DNA of 44,259 nucleotides from Actinomycetota bacterium (GTDB taxonomy: Bacteria > Actinomycetota > Actinomycetes > Streptosporangiales > Streptosporangiaceae), in NCBI GenBank assembly GCA_027314515.1, contig DAHVAR010000109.1, forward strand, positions 1 through 44,259, given 5' to 3'. This document shows positions 8,110 through 15,484 of the stretch, piece after piece (position 1 is the stretch's first letter; each line of letters opens with the position of its first letter). A program made the translations under genes and the position numbers. Below the pieces are notes generated by a model. The model was given only the letters and a program-made list of their open reading frames with translations. It had not been told where the DNA came from and searched no databases.

Positions 8110-8223
8110 TCACAGCCGCTCGATGATCGTGACGTTGGCCTGACCGGCCGCCCTCGGTCAGGGTTGCAGCCCGGCCATCTTCGCCAGGGTGCGGACCGCC
8201 GCCACGATGCACGCCTCGCCCAT
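8110..8223 (-). pseudogene. Thiolase reduced to its two ends (micro-remnant)
   Basis: The minus strand reads MGEACIVAAVRT, the characteristic N-terminus of acetyl-CoA acetyltransferases, with an upstream GGGAGC ribosome site. It continues directly into MAGLQ and, after two compensating frame changes, LTEGG and GQANVTIIERL, the characteristic thiolase C-terminus and stop. Roughly 350 internal codons, including the active-site cysteine, are missing. A 38-codon relic with both termini recognisable implies one large internal deletion plus small indels. It lies exactly where a thiolase would be expected in a beta-oxidation operon. Confidence 0.75.
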
Positions 8224-8293
8224 GTGCCACTGCTCCCTGCGCTCGCGCGCGGTTGGCCGCAGCCCGAAGCTGCCCCGTTCCCACGTCTTTTTA

Positions 8294-8306
8294 ATTTATC
8301 CTAAAT
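8294..8306. promoter_or_regulatory. Palindrome upstream of thiolase remnant
   Basis: ATTTA-TCC-TAAAT is a perfect inverted repeat in an AT-rich island about 70 bp before the thiolase-remnant ATG. It is probably the old promoter/operator of the thiolase-ligase transcription unit. Confidence 0.4.
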
Positions 8307-8354
8307 GAGGAAAACGGGATTGTTGCGCGCTCGGTCCGGCTGGCCCGGCCGCGC

Positions 8355-9668
8355 CTAGCGGGCGCGAAGCGGGAACCGGCCGGCGATCGCGGCGGCGACG
8401 ATCTGCGCGGTCTCCGCGCACGCGGTGGTGCCGCCGTTGGCGTACTCCTTCACGCCGTCGCCGACATTCCACAGGTTCGGCAGCGGCGTGCCAGGCGGCA
8501 GGTCGTAGCCTGCCACCGCGCGCTGAGGCGGCCAGTCGTCGCGGGTGACGACAGTGGACAGGATCCTGGCCCGGTCAAAGCCGGGGAACTGGGCGTGCAG
8601 GTCGGCCATCAGCAGGTCAGTCTCAGCCGGCTCGTCGAAGTCGCCGACGGACGGGCGCGGCACCGCGGTGCCGGCGTACAGGTGCCAGCCGGGTGGTGCC
8701 ATCTCGGGGCAGACGTCGGTGAAGTTGGCGGCGTAGCACAGCCGTCGCGTGCTGGCGAAGCTGAGCAGGCCGGGCGCTTCCATGAGCCGGTCCTGGCTGG
8801 CGAAGTTGACGGTGATCATGGCACAGGGCCGGTCGGCGGCCTTGACCGCGGCGAGGTACTCAGCGGGCAGCTGCCCGTGATCGATCAGGGCGGTGGCGGC
8901 GGCGGGGCCCGCGTCGCTCACCACGACCTTGGCCGTGACCTCCGCTTGCTCGCCGTCCGCGCGCCGGACCGTGGCGCCGGCCACCTGGCCGTCCTGGACG
9001 TGCAGCCCTCGCACCTCGCTAGACAGCCAGAGCTGGCCGCCGGCCGCGGTGAATGCTGCGACCAGCGACTGCCAGATGCCGATGGTGCCCTGCGGGCAGA
9101 ACCCGAATTTCTTGAACGCGCTCTTGCGGGTGAAGTAGGTGAGGAACACCCGGGCCGGCAGCTCGTCAGGTCCGACCGCGAACACCGAGCCGCACATGGC
9201 GCGGAAGATTCCGTGCACCGTCTCGCCGCGCGTGTACCGGGCTAGCCAGTCAGCGGTCGAGATCTGGCTGTCCGGCAGTCCGGCGTCCTGCCGGGCGTCG
9301 GCGAGGCCGGCCAGGATCTTCGCGCCCTGCCGGGTGATCCTGGAGAGCAGAAGGCCCCAGCCGCCGCCGGTCACGTCGACGTCGCGGCGGCCGATCCGGT
9401 ACAGGATCGGCGGTGCCGGGCTCCTGACGTCAAACTCGGCCCCGGCCTCGGCGAAGGTCTGCTCGGTGATGCCGCCGGTCTCGATCACGATCGCGCCGTT
9501 GTTGACCTTGAAGCCGTCGATGTCCCTGGTGGACGCCCGGCCTCCCACATAGGCCAGCCGCTCGACGACCAGCGTCCGGTAGCCGGCGTGCTGTAGCCGC
9601 GCGGCGGTCATAAGCCCGCCGGCGCCGGCGCCGATCACCAGCGCGTCGGTGTCGGCCGCCGCGGTCAT
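8355..9668 (-). CDS. FAD-dependent NAD(P)-binding oxidoreductase (phytoene-desaturase/amine-oxidase fold)
   Basis: A 437-aa flavoprotein. The N-terminal dinucleotide-binding motif ALVIGAGAGGLMTAARLQ is followed by an acidic VVE strand end and the GGRAST motif that contacts FAD, as in CrtI/amine-oxidase family enzymes. The C-terminal NLWNVGDGVKEYANGG forms the second FAD contact. No signal peptide is seen. It is the last intact gene of the acyl-CoA dehydrogenase operon, only a few bases after an SDR remnant. Desaturation or oxidation of a cyclic intermediate fits the context, but the substrate is unknown. No strong ribosome site is visible, so it may depend on coupled translation. Confidence 0.8.
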   Translation of the reverse strand: MTAAADTDALVIGAGAGGLMTAARLQHAGYRTLVVERLAYVGGRASTRDIDGFKVNNGAIVIETGGITEQTFAEAGAEFDVRSPAPPILYRIGRRDVDVTGGGWGLLLSRITRQGAKILAGLADARQDAGLPDSQISTADWLARYTRGETVHGIFRAMCGSVFAVGPDELPARVFLTYFTRKSAFKKFGFCPQGTIGIWQSLVAAFTAAGGQLWLSSEVRGLHVQDGQVAGATVRRADGEQAEVTAKVVVSDAGPAAATALIDHGQLPAEYLAAVKAADRPCAMITVNFASQDRLMEAPGLLSFASTRRLCYAANFTDVCPEMAPPGWHLYAGTAVPRPSVGDFDEPAETDLLMADLHAQFPGFDRARILSTVVTRDDWPPQRAVAGYDLPPGTPLPNLWNVGDGVKEYANGGTTACAETAQIVAAAIAGRFPLRAR

Positions 9669-9671
9669 CGT

Positions 9672-9773
9672 TCAGCCGGCCGGGTTAACGGCGGGAACGG
9701 GGACGTCCGTGCCGGTGATTCCGGTACCGTCAGCGCTGGTGACGATGATGACCTTGTCCTGCCTTCCTGGCAT
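9672..9773 (-). pseudogene. SDR gene reduced to its two ends (micro-remnant)
   Basis: A 33-codon reading frame preceded by GGAG begins like an SDR N-terminus (MPGRQDKVIIVTSADGTG). It passes straight into ITGTDVPV, the usual C-terminal phrase before the final glycines of SDRs. About 200 central codons, including the catalytic Ser-Tyr-Lys, are gone while start, stop and reading frame survive. It sits between the acyl-CoA dehydrogenase and FAD oxidoreductase genes, with very short spacers, so it may be kept for translational coupling. It could also be a coincidental short peptide. Confidence 0.55.
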
Positions 9774-9800
9774 CGTGGGCGGCTCCGTCCCGATCGCGGG

Positions 9801-10976
9801 TCAGTACGAGGCGGGCAGCCGCAGGCTGTGGCTGGCCACGAAGTTGAGCACCATCTCGCGGCTGACTGGCGCGGTGCGCATCAGCCGGGTGACGAACCAC
9901 AGGTCAGCCAGGCCGTATTCGGCGGCCAGCCCGTTGCCGCCATGGGTCTGGATGGCCTGGTCCAGCGCCGCTAGGGCGGCGTCCGCGGCGGCCAGTTTGG
10001 CGATGTTCGCCGCCTCGGCGGCGTCGTGGCCGGCGTCAGACAGCTCGGCGGCGCGGGCCGTCGCCAGCCGGGCCAGCTGGACCTGCACATGCGCGAGGGC
10101 CAGCGGATGGGCGACGCCCTGGTGCGCGCCGATTGGCTGCGACCAGACCTGCCGGGTCCGCGCATAGTCAGCGGCCTTGCCGACGGCGTACCGGCCGACG
10201 CCGTTACAGATCGCGGCGGCCAGGATCCGCTCGGGATTCAGCCCGGCGAACACCTGGCGCAAGCCAGCGCCAGCCGTGCCGATCAGCGCATCCGGGCCGA
10301 TCGCGACCCCGTCCAGGAACACCGAGTGCTGGCGGTCGGGTGACACCAGCGCCGTCTCGATCGGGCTGATCGTCACGCCGGGCGCGTTGCGCGGAACGAC
10401 GAACAGCGACAGCGGCGGCCGCCCGCCCGTGGCCGGCACCGTCTCATCTCTGGCGACCACGAGCATGGCCTCGCACTCGTCGGCCGCGGAGATGTAGTAC
10501 TTGCCGCCCGACAGCAGCCAGCCATCGCCAGAGCCAGGCCGCCGGGCGGTCGTGCTGACGTTGTGGCTGTTCGAGCCGGCGTCTGGCTCGGTGAGCGCGA
10601 ACGCCATCTTCCGCTCGCCGCTGGCCAGGCCCGGCAACCAGGCCTGACACGTGTCCGGCGAACCGTGCGCGGCCAGGATCGAGCCGCAGATCGCCGGCGA
10701 GATCACCGCGATCAGCAGTGGCAGCCCGTGCGCGGCAAGCTCCTCGATGACCACCACGTATTCGGTCAGGCCGGCGCCGCCGCCGCCGTACTCGGCGGGC
10801 AGGTGCACGCCGAGTAGCCCGGCCGCACCGAGGTCCGCCCACAGCTCGTCGATGTTCCCGCCTGCCCTGGCCCGCTGCACGTAGTACTCATGTCCGTACC
10901 GGGTCGCGATCGCCGCGGTCGTCTGCCGGATCAGCTCCTGTTCCGGAGTCTGGGGAACGAGGTACATCAGCGTCAC
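9801..10976 (-). CDS. Acyl-CoA dehydrogenase
   Basis: A 391-aa flavoprotein oxidising an acyl-CoA to its 2,3-enoyl-CoA and passing electrons to ETF. The all-alpha N-terminal domain contains LGVHLPAEYGG. The middle beta domain has FALTEPDAGSNSHN, the flavin-contact signature, and GGKYYISAADE. The C-terminal helical domain has THGGNGLAAEYGLADLW, where the Glu after AA matches the catalytic base position of medium-chain-type enzymes. Its ATG overlaps the stop of the NTF2-crotonase gene by 4 bp, so dehydrogenation and hydration/isomerisation are translationally coupled. Confidence 0.9.
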   Translation of the reverse strand: MTLMYLVPQTPEQELIRQTTAAIATRYGHEYYVQRARAGGNIDELWADLGAAGLLGVHLPAEYGGGGAGLTEYVVVIEELAAHGLPLLIAVISPAICGSILAAHGSPDTCQAWLPGLASGERKMAFALTEPDAGSNSHNVSTTARRPGSGDGWLLSGGKYYISAADECEAMLVVARDETVPATGGRPPLSLFVVPRNAPGVTISPIETALVSPDRQHSVFLDGVAIGPDALIGTAGAGLRQVFAGLNPERILAAAICNGVGRYAVGKAADYARTRQVWSQPIGAHQGVAHPLALAHVQVQLARLATARAAELSDAGHDAAEAANIAKLAAADAALAALDQAIQTHGGNGLAAEYGLADLWFVTRLMRTAPVSREMVLNFVASHSLRLPASY

Positions 10977-12325
10977 CGTCCCCGGAACTGCAGCGGGGCC
11001 TTGGTCAGGAAGGCTGCTATGCCCAGGTGCGCATCCTCGCTCGCCGCGGTACGCGCCAGTGCCCTGGTCTCGGCTTGGAGCTGACCGGCCATGCTGGCAT
11101 CCGCCGTCCGCCGAAGCAGACCGCGCAGCTCACCGAGCGCCAACGTAGGCCCGGCCGCAAGCCCGCAGGCCAGCCGGACAGCCTCAGCTTCCAGTTCTGC
11201 GGCCGGCACGATGCGGGTAATCAGCCCCCAGTCCAGGGCCTCGTCTGCAGTCAGCACCCGCTGACCCAGGTACATCTCCTCGGCCCGGCGCATGCCGATC
11301 AGCCGCGGCAGGAACCAGGTGCCGCCACCATCGCCGGACAGGCCGAGGCCGGCGAAGCCGGTCGCGAACCGGGTGCCCTCGGCGGCGATCACGATGTCGG
11401 CGACGTACAGCAGCCCGAGCGCGCCGCCCGCGACGGCGCCGTGGACGGCCGCGATGACCGGCACCGGCAGCTGGTCCAGGATCTGCAGCGTGGCGTGGTA
11501 ACCGGACGTCAGCCGGCTCAGGTCGGCCGGCAGCCGCTCGAGACCACTGGCGGCGAACATGCCGACGTCACCGCCGACGCTGAAGGCCGGCCCGTTCGCG
11601 CAGATAAGCAGTGCCCGGACGGCAGGGTCGGCCGCACACCGCTGGGCCGCTTCGGCCAGATCCGCCGCGAGCGCTGCGTTGATGGCGTTACGGTGCTCCG
11701 GCCGGTCCAGCCGCAGCACGGCCAGCCCGTCCTCGACATCGAGCGTGACTGTCGGCTGCTGCCCGCCCGTTCCGCCAGCTGCCGCAGGGCGCCGGTCACG
11801 ATCACCGGCCATCTCCGGCTCGGCCTGACTGCCTGCCTGGCCAGCATCGGGCTGGCCAGCATCGGGCTGGCCGGCGCGGGGCAGGTCGGGCGCGCTTTCG
11901 CCATCGAGTGCCGCGGCCCAGCTTGCGCTGTCGGTCAGCTGCTCCAGGGCGCTGATGCGCCGGCCGTCAAAGCGCAGCAGGTGCACGAACGCGGCATCGA
12001 GCCTGCCGCCGTGCCTGGCCCAGCCGGTGTAGTCACCTTCGACAAGCAGCCTCCCGTCCGGCAGGTCGGTCCAGTTCCGCGGCACCGCACGGGCGTCGAA
12101 GAACCGTCCGATCCGTCCCCAGCCGCGGCACATGGCCGCCGGGCCGCGGAACGTGCCGCCGAGGCCGCCGGGCAGGCCGGCGGTCAGCCGCCCCTCGAAC
12201 TCGGGGTGCAGCAGGCTCATCAGCTCCTCGCGATCGCCCGCGCCGAGCGCTGCATACAGCCGGACGGCCAGCGCGCGCGGCTCATCCGGCGAGTTACTCC
12301 CGCTATCCGCCCGCACGTCGGTCAT
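10973..12325 (-). CDS. Fusion of SnoaL/NTF2-like domain and crotonase domain
   Basis: A 450-aa two-domain protein. Residues about 15-140 form an NTF2/SnoaL-like alpha+beta barrel (ALAVRLYAALGAGDREELMS, then FVHLLRFDGRRISALEQLTD), a fold used by isomerases, cyclases and dehydratases. A low-complexity linker with repeated AGQPD follows. Residues about 195-450 form a crotonase: GPAFSVGGDVGMF, VHGAVAGGALGLLYVADI and GLGLSGDGGGTW. The Asp of PaaG-like isomerases is kept and the hydratase glutamates are not. The reading frame is continuous. It heads an operon with the acyl-CoA dehydrogenase and has a strong palindrome just upstream. The fusion suggests two consecutive rearrangement steps on one CoA ester. 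Confidence 0.85.
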   Translation of the reverse strand: MTDVRADSGSNSPDEPRALAVRLYAALGAGDREELMSLLHPEFEGRLTAGLPGGLGGTFRGPAAMCRGWGRIGRFFDARAVPRNWTDLPDGRLLVEGDYTGWARHGGRLDAAFVHLLRFDGRRISALEQLTDSASWAAALDGESAPDLPRAGQPDAGQPDAGQAGSQAEPEMAGDRDRRPAAAGGTGGQQPTVTLDVEDGLAVLRLDRPEHRNAINAALAADLAEAAQRCAADPAVRALLICANGPAFSVGGDVGMFAASGLERLPADLSRLTSGYHATLQILDQLPVPVIAAVHGAVAGGALGLLYVADIVIAAEGTRFATGFAGLGLSGDGGGTWFLPRLIGMRRAEEMYLGQRVLTADEALDWGLITRIVPAAELEAEAVRLACGLAAGPTLALGELRGLLRRTADASMAGQLQAETRALARTAASEDAHLGIAAFLTKAPLQFRGR

Positions 12326-12339
12326 CCCTGCGCTCCGAG

Positions 12340-12357
12340 AATCTCTTAATTGAGATT
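12340..12357. promoter_or_regulatory. Palindromic operator candidate before NTF2-crotonase operon
   Basis: AATCTC-TTAATT-GAGATT has perfect 6-bp arms and begins 14 bp upstream of the ATG, followed by an A/T run. It is the longest inverted repeat among the AT-rich islands of this gene set. The position over the 5' end of the transcript suits repression. Confidence 0.55.
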
Positions 12358-12519
12358 AAAATAGCATCCCGCCAACATGCGGGCTAGCGCCCGTCGCCGG
12401 GGAGACGGCCAGGGCGCAAGCTGCCGGGACCGTCCGCCTGCGCGGCCTGGGCCCTGCGGGATCCGGCGCCGCGCTAACGACGCGCGCCGGCGGGGCAGTG
12501 TCCCGGTGCCGCTGCGCAC

Positions 12520-12541
12520 GGCCTAGCCGGGGCCTAGCCGG
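12520..12541. repeat. 11-bp tandem duplication at 3' end of small ORF
   Basis: GGCCTAGCCGG occurs twice in direct tandem. The second copy contains the stop codon of the 82-aa gene. It is a simple slippage duplication with no clear role. Confidence 0.6.
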
Positions 12542-12782
12542 GGCCTTCACGCCAGCGGTCCGCTGACGGGTCGAGCAGCTGTGTCAGGTGCCCGTCCGGT
12601 AGCCAGACGATCGTCTCCAGCTCCAGCGCGTCAAGGAACCGGACCTTGCCGGTCCGCAGGTCCTCCAGCCGCAGCCGCGGCCCGTTGGCCGTCGCGTCGA
12701 CTGCGGCTGCGACCGACGCGAACTCGCTGGCGACCGTGCCGCCCGAGCCGGAGTTTTCCGGGCCGTCTGCTGGTGTCGTCAT
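12534..12782 (-). CDS. Small conserved-looking protein in the Rieske oxygenase operon
   Basis: An 82-aa soluble protein of unknown family. A Ser/Ala-rich N-terminal third is followed by a charged, structured-looking region (LRLEDLRTGKVRFLDALELE, then WLPDGHLTQLLDPSADRW). CGGAGG lies about 8 bp before the ATG, and it starts about 30 bp after the oxygenase beta gene, so it is almost certainly co-transcribed. There are no Cys pairs, so it is not a ferredoxin. It could be an assembly or coupling factor for the oxygenase, but nothing in the sequence proves that. Confidence 0.7.
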   Translation of the reverse strand: MTTPADGPENSGSGGTVASEFASVAAAVDATANGPRLRLEDLRTGKVRFLDALELETIVWLPDGHLTQLLDPSADRWREGPG

Positions 12783-12814
12783 CGGCGTGCCTCCGGGCAG
12801 TTCTCGGGCTGCGG

Positions 12815-13333
12815 TCAGATCAGGAATGCCAGGGTCGGGAGCGGCTGGTCCCGGTTGACCAGCAGCACTTGCTTGCCGGCCATCCGCAGCTCGTTCCCGG
12901 CCGGCCGGAGCCGGTAGATGACGCGGCCCGCCCACAGCTCGACGCCGCGCTCGCGGGACTCGGCGGCGATGAAGTTGGCTGCGGCGATGATGTCGCCGTG
13001 GTCCTCGCCGGTGATCTCGATGTTGGAGATCACCCGCCGCAGCTGCGACGGCGGGTCCTGGGCGTGTCGTCTGCCGGTCCGCAGCTGCGCCAGCCGGGTC
13101 GAGATCCGGCTGCGGTTGTCGTAGATCACCGACATCCGCTCCGCCGGAACGGTGAGGTCACCGCCGGCCGGCACCCAGTACAGGGCGTCGTCGGTCCACA
13201 GCGCTTCCCATGCGTCGTAGTCGTGCTCGTCCGCGAGCCTCGCCTCGCGGTAGATGAATTGCTCTACCTGACGCAGCGCCTGCTCCCGTCCGGCTGCGGG
13301 CGGGTCGTGCGTCTCTTGAGCGCTCGCGCTCAC
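12815..13333 (-). CDS. Ring-hydroxylating dioxygenase beta subunit
   Basis: A 172-aa NTF2-fold protein with the signature of aromatic-ring dioxygenase small subunits: VEQFIYREARLADEHDYDAW near the N-terminus, LWTDDALYWVPAG, and RRVISNIEI in the core. It is a structural subunit of an alpha3beta3 oxygenase. The GTG start overlaps the alpha-subunit stop as GTGA. A longer in-frame extension upstream is only the shadow of the alpha gene. The C-terminus (LPTLAFLI) is typical and complete. Confidence 0.88.
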   Translation of the reverse strand: MSASAQETHDPPAAGREQALRQVEQFIYREARLADEHDYDAWEALWTDDALYWVPAGGDLTVPAERMSVIYDNRSRISTRLAQLRTGRRHAQDPPSQLRRVISNIEITGEDHGDIIAAANFIAAESRERGVELWAGRVIYRLRPAGNELRMAGKQVLLVNRDQPLPTLAFLI

Positions 13334-14640
13334 GCGCCCTCCATCAGGCTCAGGTAGTGCTGCCAGAAGCCTCGCATCCCGGTCTCGTCGGTCGCTCCGC
13401 CGATGCGCAGCCCGCGCTCGTCGATCCGCTCCCTGGCGAGGCCCCGCCGCAGGTCCAGCCACTCCGGCGCCAGCATCGCCACGCCCCGCTGGTTCCGCTC
13501 GTACATCTCGGTGTCGTCGGCGAGCAGCATTCCGGCCGGCCCCACCGAGCCGACTGATTGTGACACCATCCGCCGGTTCAGCTCCGGCGCGCCGGCCAGC
13601 TGCACCGCAGTTGAGTGCTGAACGCACTCCCCCGCCGACAGCGGCTGGATCACGAACACCTGAATCTCGGCCACGAACAAGTTCGGAAAGATCATGACGT
13701 GCGGCGCGCCCTCGATCAGGATCCGCTCTGCGGCGGGCCCGTGCGCCGCGCGCATGGCGGCCGCATACGCGGGCACCCGGTCGGCGGTCGTGCCGAACCA
13801 GCGCATCGGCTCGCCGGCCTTGCGGAACTCCGGCCGCAGGTCGTTCTCGCTGTGCCCGCGCCCGAGGCTGCGGGTAACCGCAGCGGACTTGTCGCTATAC
13901 AGCGCGCCAATCGGGCTTCCGGTGACACTGAAGATCGAACCGTGCACGAACTGCGGGTGATAACCGTCGGTCTCGTTCTCGGCCAGCAGCTTCCAGTTGG
14001 CGCGAGTCCGGTGCCGCAGCCACCCCGCCGTCAGCTCAACTCTGCCCTCGGGCGACAGCCGGGCGAGCCGGTCCAGCTCGCGAGCCGCCTCGCCGAGGTG
14101 CTCGGCCAGGTCCGGGCCGTCTGGCGCCAGCGAGCCGAACACGAAGCCCTGATACTCCGCAACCCTGGGCACGCGGGCCAGCGACAGCTCGGCCTCGATC
14201 GTGCCCTTGCCGCCGTACCCCTGGTTGAACGGGAACCCGATCAGCTCTCCGGTGTTCCGGTAGGTCCAGCCGTGGTACGGGCAGCGGAACGACTTCGCGT
14301 TACCCCGCTGCGCCTCGCAGACCAGGTTGCCGCGGTGCGCACAGCGGTTAAGGAGCAGATGCACCCTGCCGTCGGTGCCCCTGGCCATGATGACGTCCTG
14401 CAGCCCGATGGTGGTGCGGATGTAGTCGCCCGGCTGGGCAACCTCGCTCGCGTGACCGACAAACACCCAGGTCCGGTACCAGATCCGGGCCAGCTCGTCG
14501 GCGAATATCTGCGGGTCCGTATACACGGAGCTGTGCACCCGCGCACGCTCGATCAGGCGCCGGTAGTCAGGGCGGTCAGCGGCCAGCACGGGCACCTGGC
14601 CCGATCCGTCCACTGGCATGGGCACCTCCGGCTGCGGCAA
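13330..14640 (-). CDS. Rieske-type ring-hydroxylating dioxygenase alpha subunit
   Basis: The 436-aa catalytic subunit. The Rieske [2Fe-2S] ligands appear as CAHRGNLVCEAQ and CPYHGWTY (C-x-H ... C-x2-H, residues about 81-105). The mononuclear iron site follows as ENETDGYHPQFVH, with the bridging Asp and two His. It inserts O2 into an aromatic or unsaturated ring. No ferredoxin or reductase gene lies nearby, so electrons must come from a partner encoded elsewhere. The gene heads an alpha-beta-82-aa operon, with a palindrome 10 bp upstream of the ATG. Benzoate/anthranilate/salicylate-type enzymes are the nearest general group by layout, but the substrate is not deducible. Confidence 0.92.
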   Translation of the reverse strand: MPQPEVPMPVDGSGQVPVLAADRPDYRRLIERARVHSSVYTDPQIFADELARIWYRTWVFVGHASEVAQPGDYIRTTIGLQDVIMARGTDGRVHLLLNRCAHRGNLVCEAQRGNAKSFRCPYHGWTYRNTGELIGFPFNQGYGGKGTIEAELSLARVPRVAEYQGFVFGSLAPDGPDLAEHLGEAARELDRLARLSPEGRVELTAGWLRHRTRANWKLLAENETDGYHPQFVHGSIFSVTGSPIGALYSDKSAAVTRSLGRGHSENDLRPEFRKAGEPMRWFGTTADRVPAYAAAMRAAHGPAAERILIEGAPHVMIFPNLFVAEIQVFVIQPLSAGECVQHSTAVQLAGAPELNRRMVSQSVGSVGPAGMLLADDTEMYERNQRGVAMLAPEWLDLRRGLARERIDERGLRIGGATDETGMRGFWQHYLSLMEGA

Positions 14641-14650
14641 GAAATTATCA

Positions 14651-14665
14651 AATCTGTATTAGATT
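14651..14665. promoter_or_regulatory. Palindromic operator candidate in divergent Rieske/CMD promoter
   Basis: AATCT-GTATT-AGATT is an inverted repeat 10 bp upstream of the oxygenase alpha gene and about 50 bp upstream of the divergent CMD-like gene. It could therefore control both directions. It shares CAAATCTGYATTA with the island before the decayed ligase and is close to the AGTCT-N4-AGACT site before the two-crotonase operon. Confidence 0.55.
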
Positions 14666-14716
14666 AATCCACGGCATTCCGGCCCGGCAACGGGGCCGTC
14701 ACCTCAGGCTGCCGCG

Positions 14717-15412
14717 GTGCCATCCACTGCCGGACTCGACGTCACGCTGGACCCGCCGGATCTGCCAGATGAGTCCGCAGAGTCTGCGGACTGCGCGCCC
14801 GGCACCGAATATGGTCGGTGGGTGAGCCGACTGCCCGATCTGCGCCGTGACCAACTCGACCCGGCCGGCCAGGAGGTCTGGGACCTGGTATCCGGCACCA
14901 GGGGCGGTCAGGTCGTGACCGCCACGGGCGGGCTAGCCGGCCCGTTCAATGCCTTCGTGCACGCGCCGGACGTCGGACGTCACCTCGCCTCCCTGGGTGC
15001 TGCCTTGCGATTCGGCACGTCGATCGAGCGGCGGCTCACCGAGCTTGCCATCATCACTGTCGGCAGCCGCTGGAAGGCAGAGTTCGAGTGGTGGGCGCAC
15101 GCCCGGATGGCGCGCGAGCATGGCGTGCCCGATGCGGTGGTCGACGCGATCGGCCGCGGCGATGACCCGCCGTTCACTGACGACCACGAGCGCATCGTCT
15201 ACGCGGCCGCCCGCGAGCTTGCGCTGAGCGGTGCGCTCAGCCAGGACAGCTACACGGCCGCCCACGGCTTGCTGGGCGACACAGGCCTGGTCGAGCTGGT
15301 GTCGCTCTGCGGTTACTACACGCTGATCTCGTTCTTGCTCAACGCCTTCGCGGTGCCCGTCCCGCCGGGGGCGGAACTGATGTGGCCGCAGGCGGCTGAC
15401 GGGCGCGGGTAG
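14717..15412 (+). CDS. Carboxymuconolactone decarboxylase-like protein
   Basis: A 231-aa protein of the CMD/AhpD-like all-helical family. The core segment ERRLTELAIITVGSRWKAEF followed by EWWAHARMA has the conserved Glu and His, but Trp-Trp stands where AhpD peroxidases carry a CxxC pair. Peroxidase activity is therefore excluded, and a decarboxylase, isomerase or structural role is more likely. An N-terminal acidic extension of about 34 residues is poorly family-like; GTG at 14821 (before SRLPDL) is an alternative start. It is divergent from the Rieske oxygenase, from which it is separated by a shared operator-like site, so a linked role in ring degradation is likely. Confidence 0.8.
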   Translation: MPSTAGLDVTLDPPDLPDESAESADCAPGTEYGRWVSRLPDLRRDQLDPAGQEVWDLVSGTRGGQVVTATGGLAGPFNAFVHAPDVGRHLASLGAALRFGTSIERRLTELAIITVGSRWKAEFEWWAHARMAREHGVPDAVVDAIGRGDDPPFTDDHERIVYAAARELALSGALSQDSYTAAHGLLGDTGLVELVSLCGYYTLISFLLNAFAVPVPPGAELMWPQAADGRG

Positions 15413-15445
15413 CGCACCGCACGACACCAGTTGTGGTGCGGCCTG

Positions 15446-15478
15446 TTGACGCCGGTAAATATAAGTAGCTAATATAAG
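15446..15478 (+). promoter_or_regulatory. Promoter with direct repeats upstream of MarR gene
   Basis: TTGACG (15446-15451) and TAATAT (15470-15475) are spaced by 18 bp, a good housekeeping-type promoter. The predicted start of transcription falls within a few bases of the MarR ATG, so the mRNA is probably leaderless. AATATAAG occurs twice with 13-bp periodicity (15458 and 15471), overlapping the -10 box, and may be the regulator's own binding site. Confidence 0.6.
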
Positions 15479-15484
15479 CGCCCT

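Noticed and set aside
11027-12349. 440-codon plus-strand frame opposite the NTF2-crotonase gene
   Set aside because: Antisense shadow; the minus-strand frame has two clear domains.
13334-13627. N-terminal extension of the dioxygenase beta subunit
   Set aside because: The extension lies entirely within the alpha gene in another frame; beta homology begins just after GTG 13333.
13615-14667. 350-codon plus-strand frame opposite the Rieske alpha subunit
   Set aside because: Antisense of a gene with Rieske and iron-site motifs; no family features of its own.
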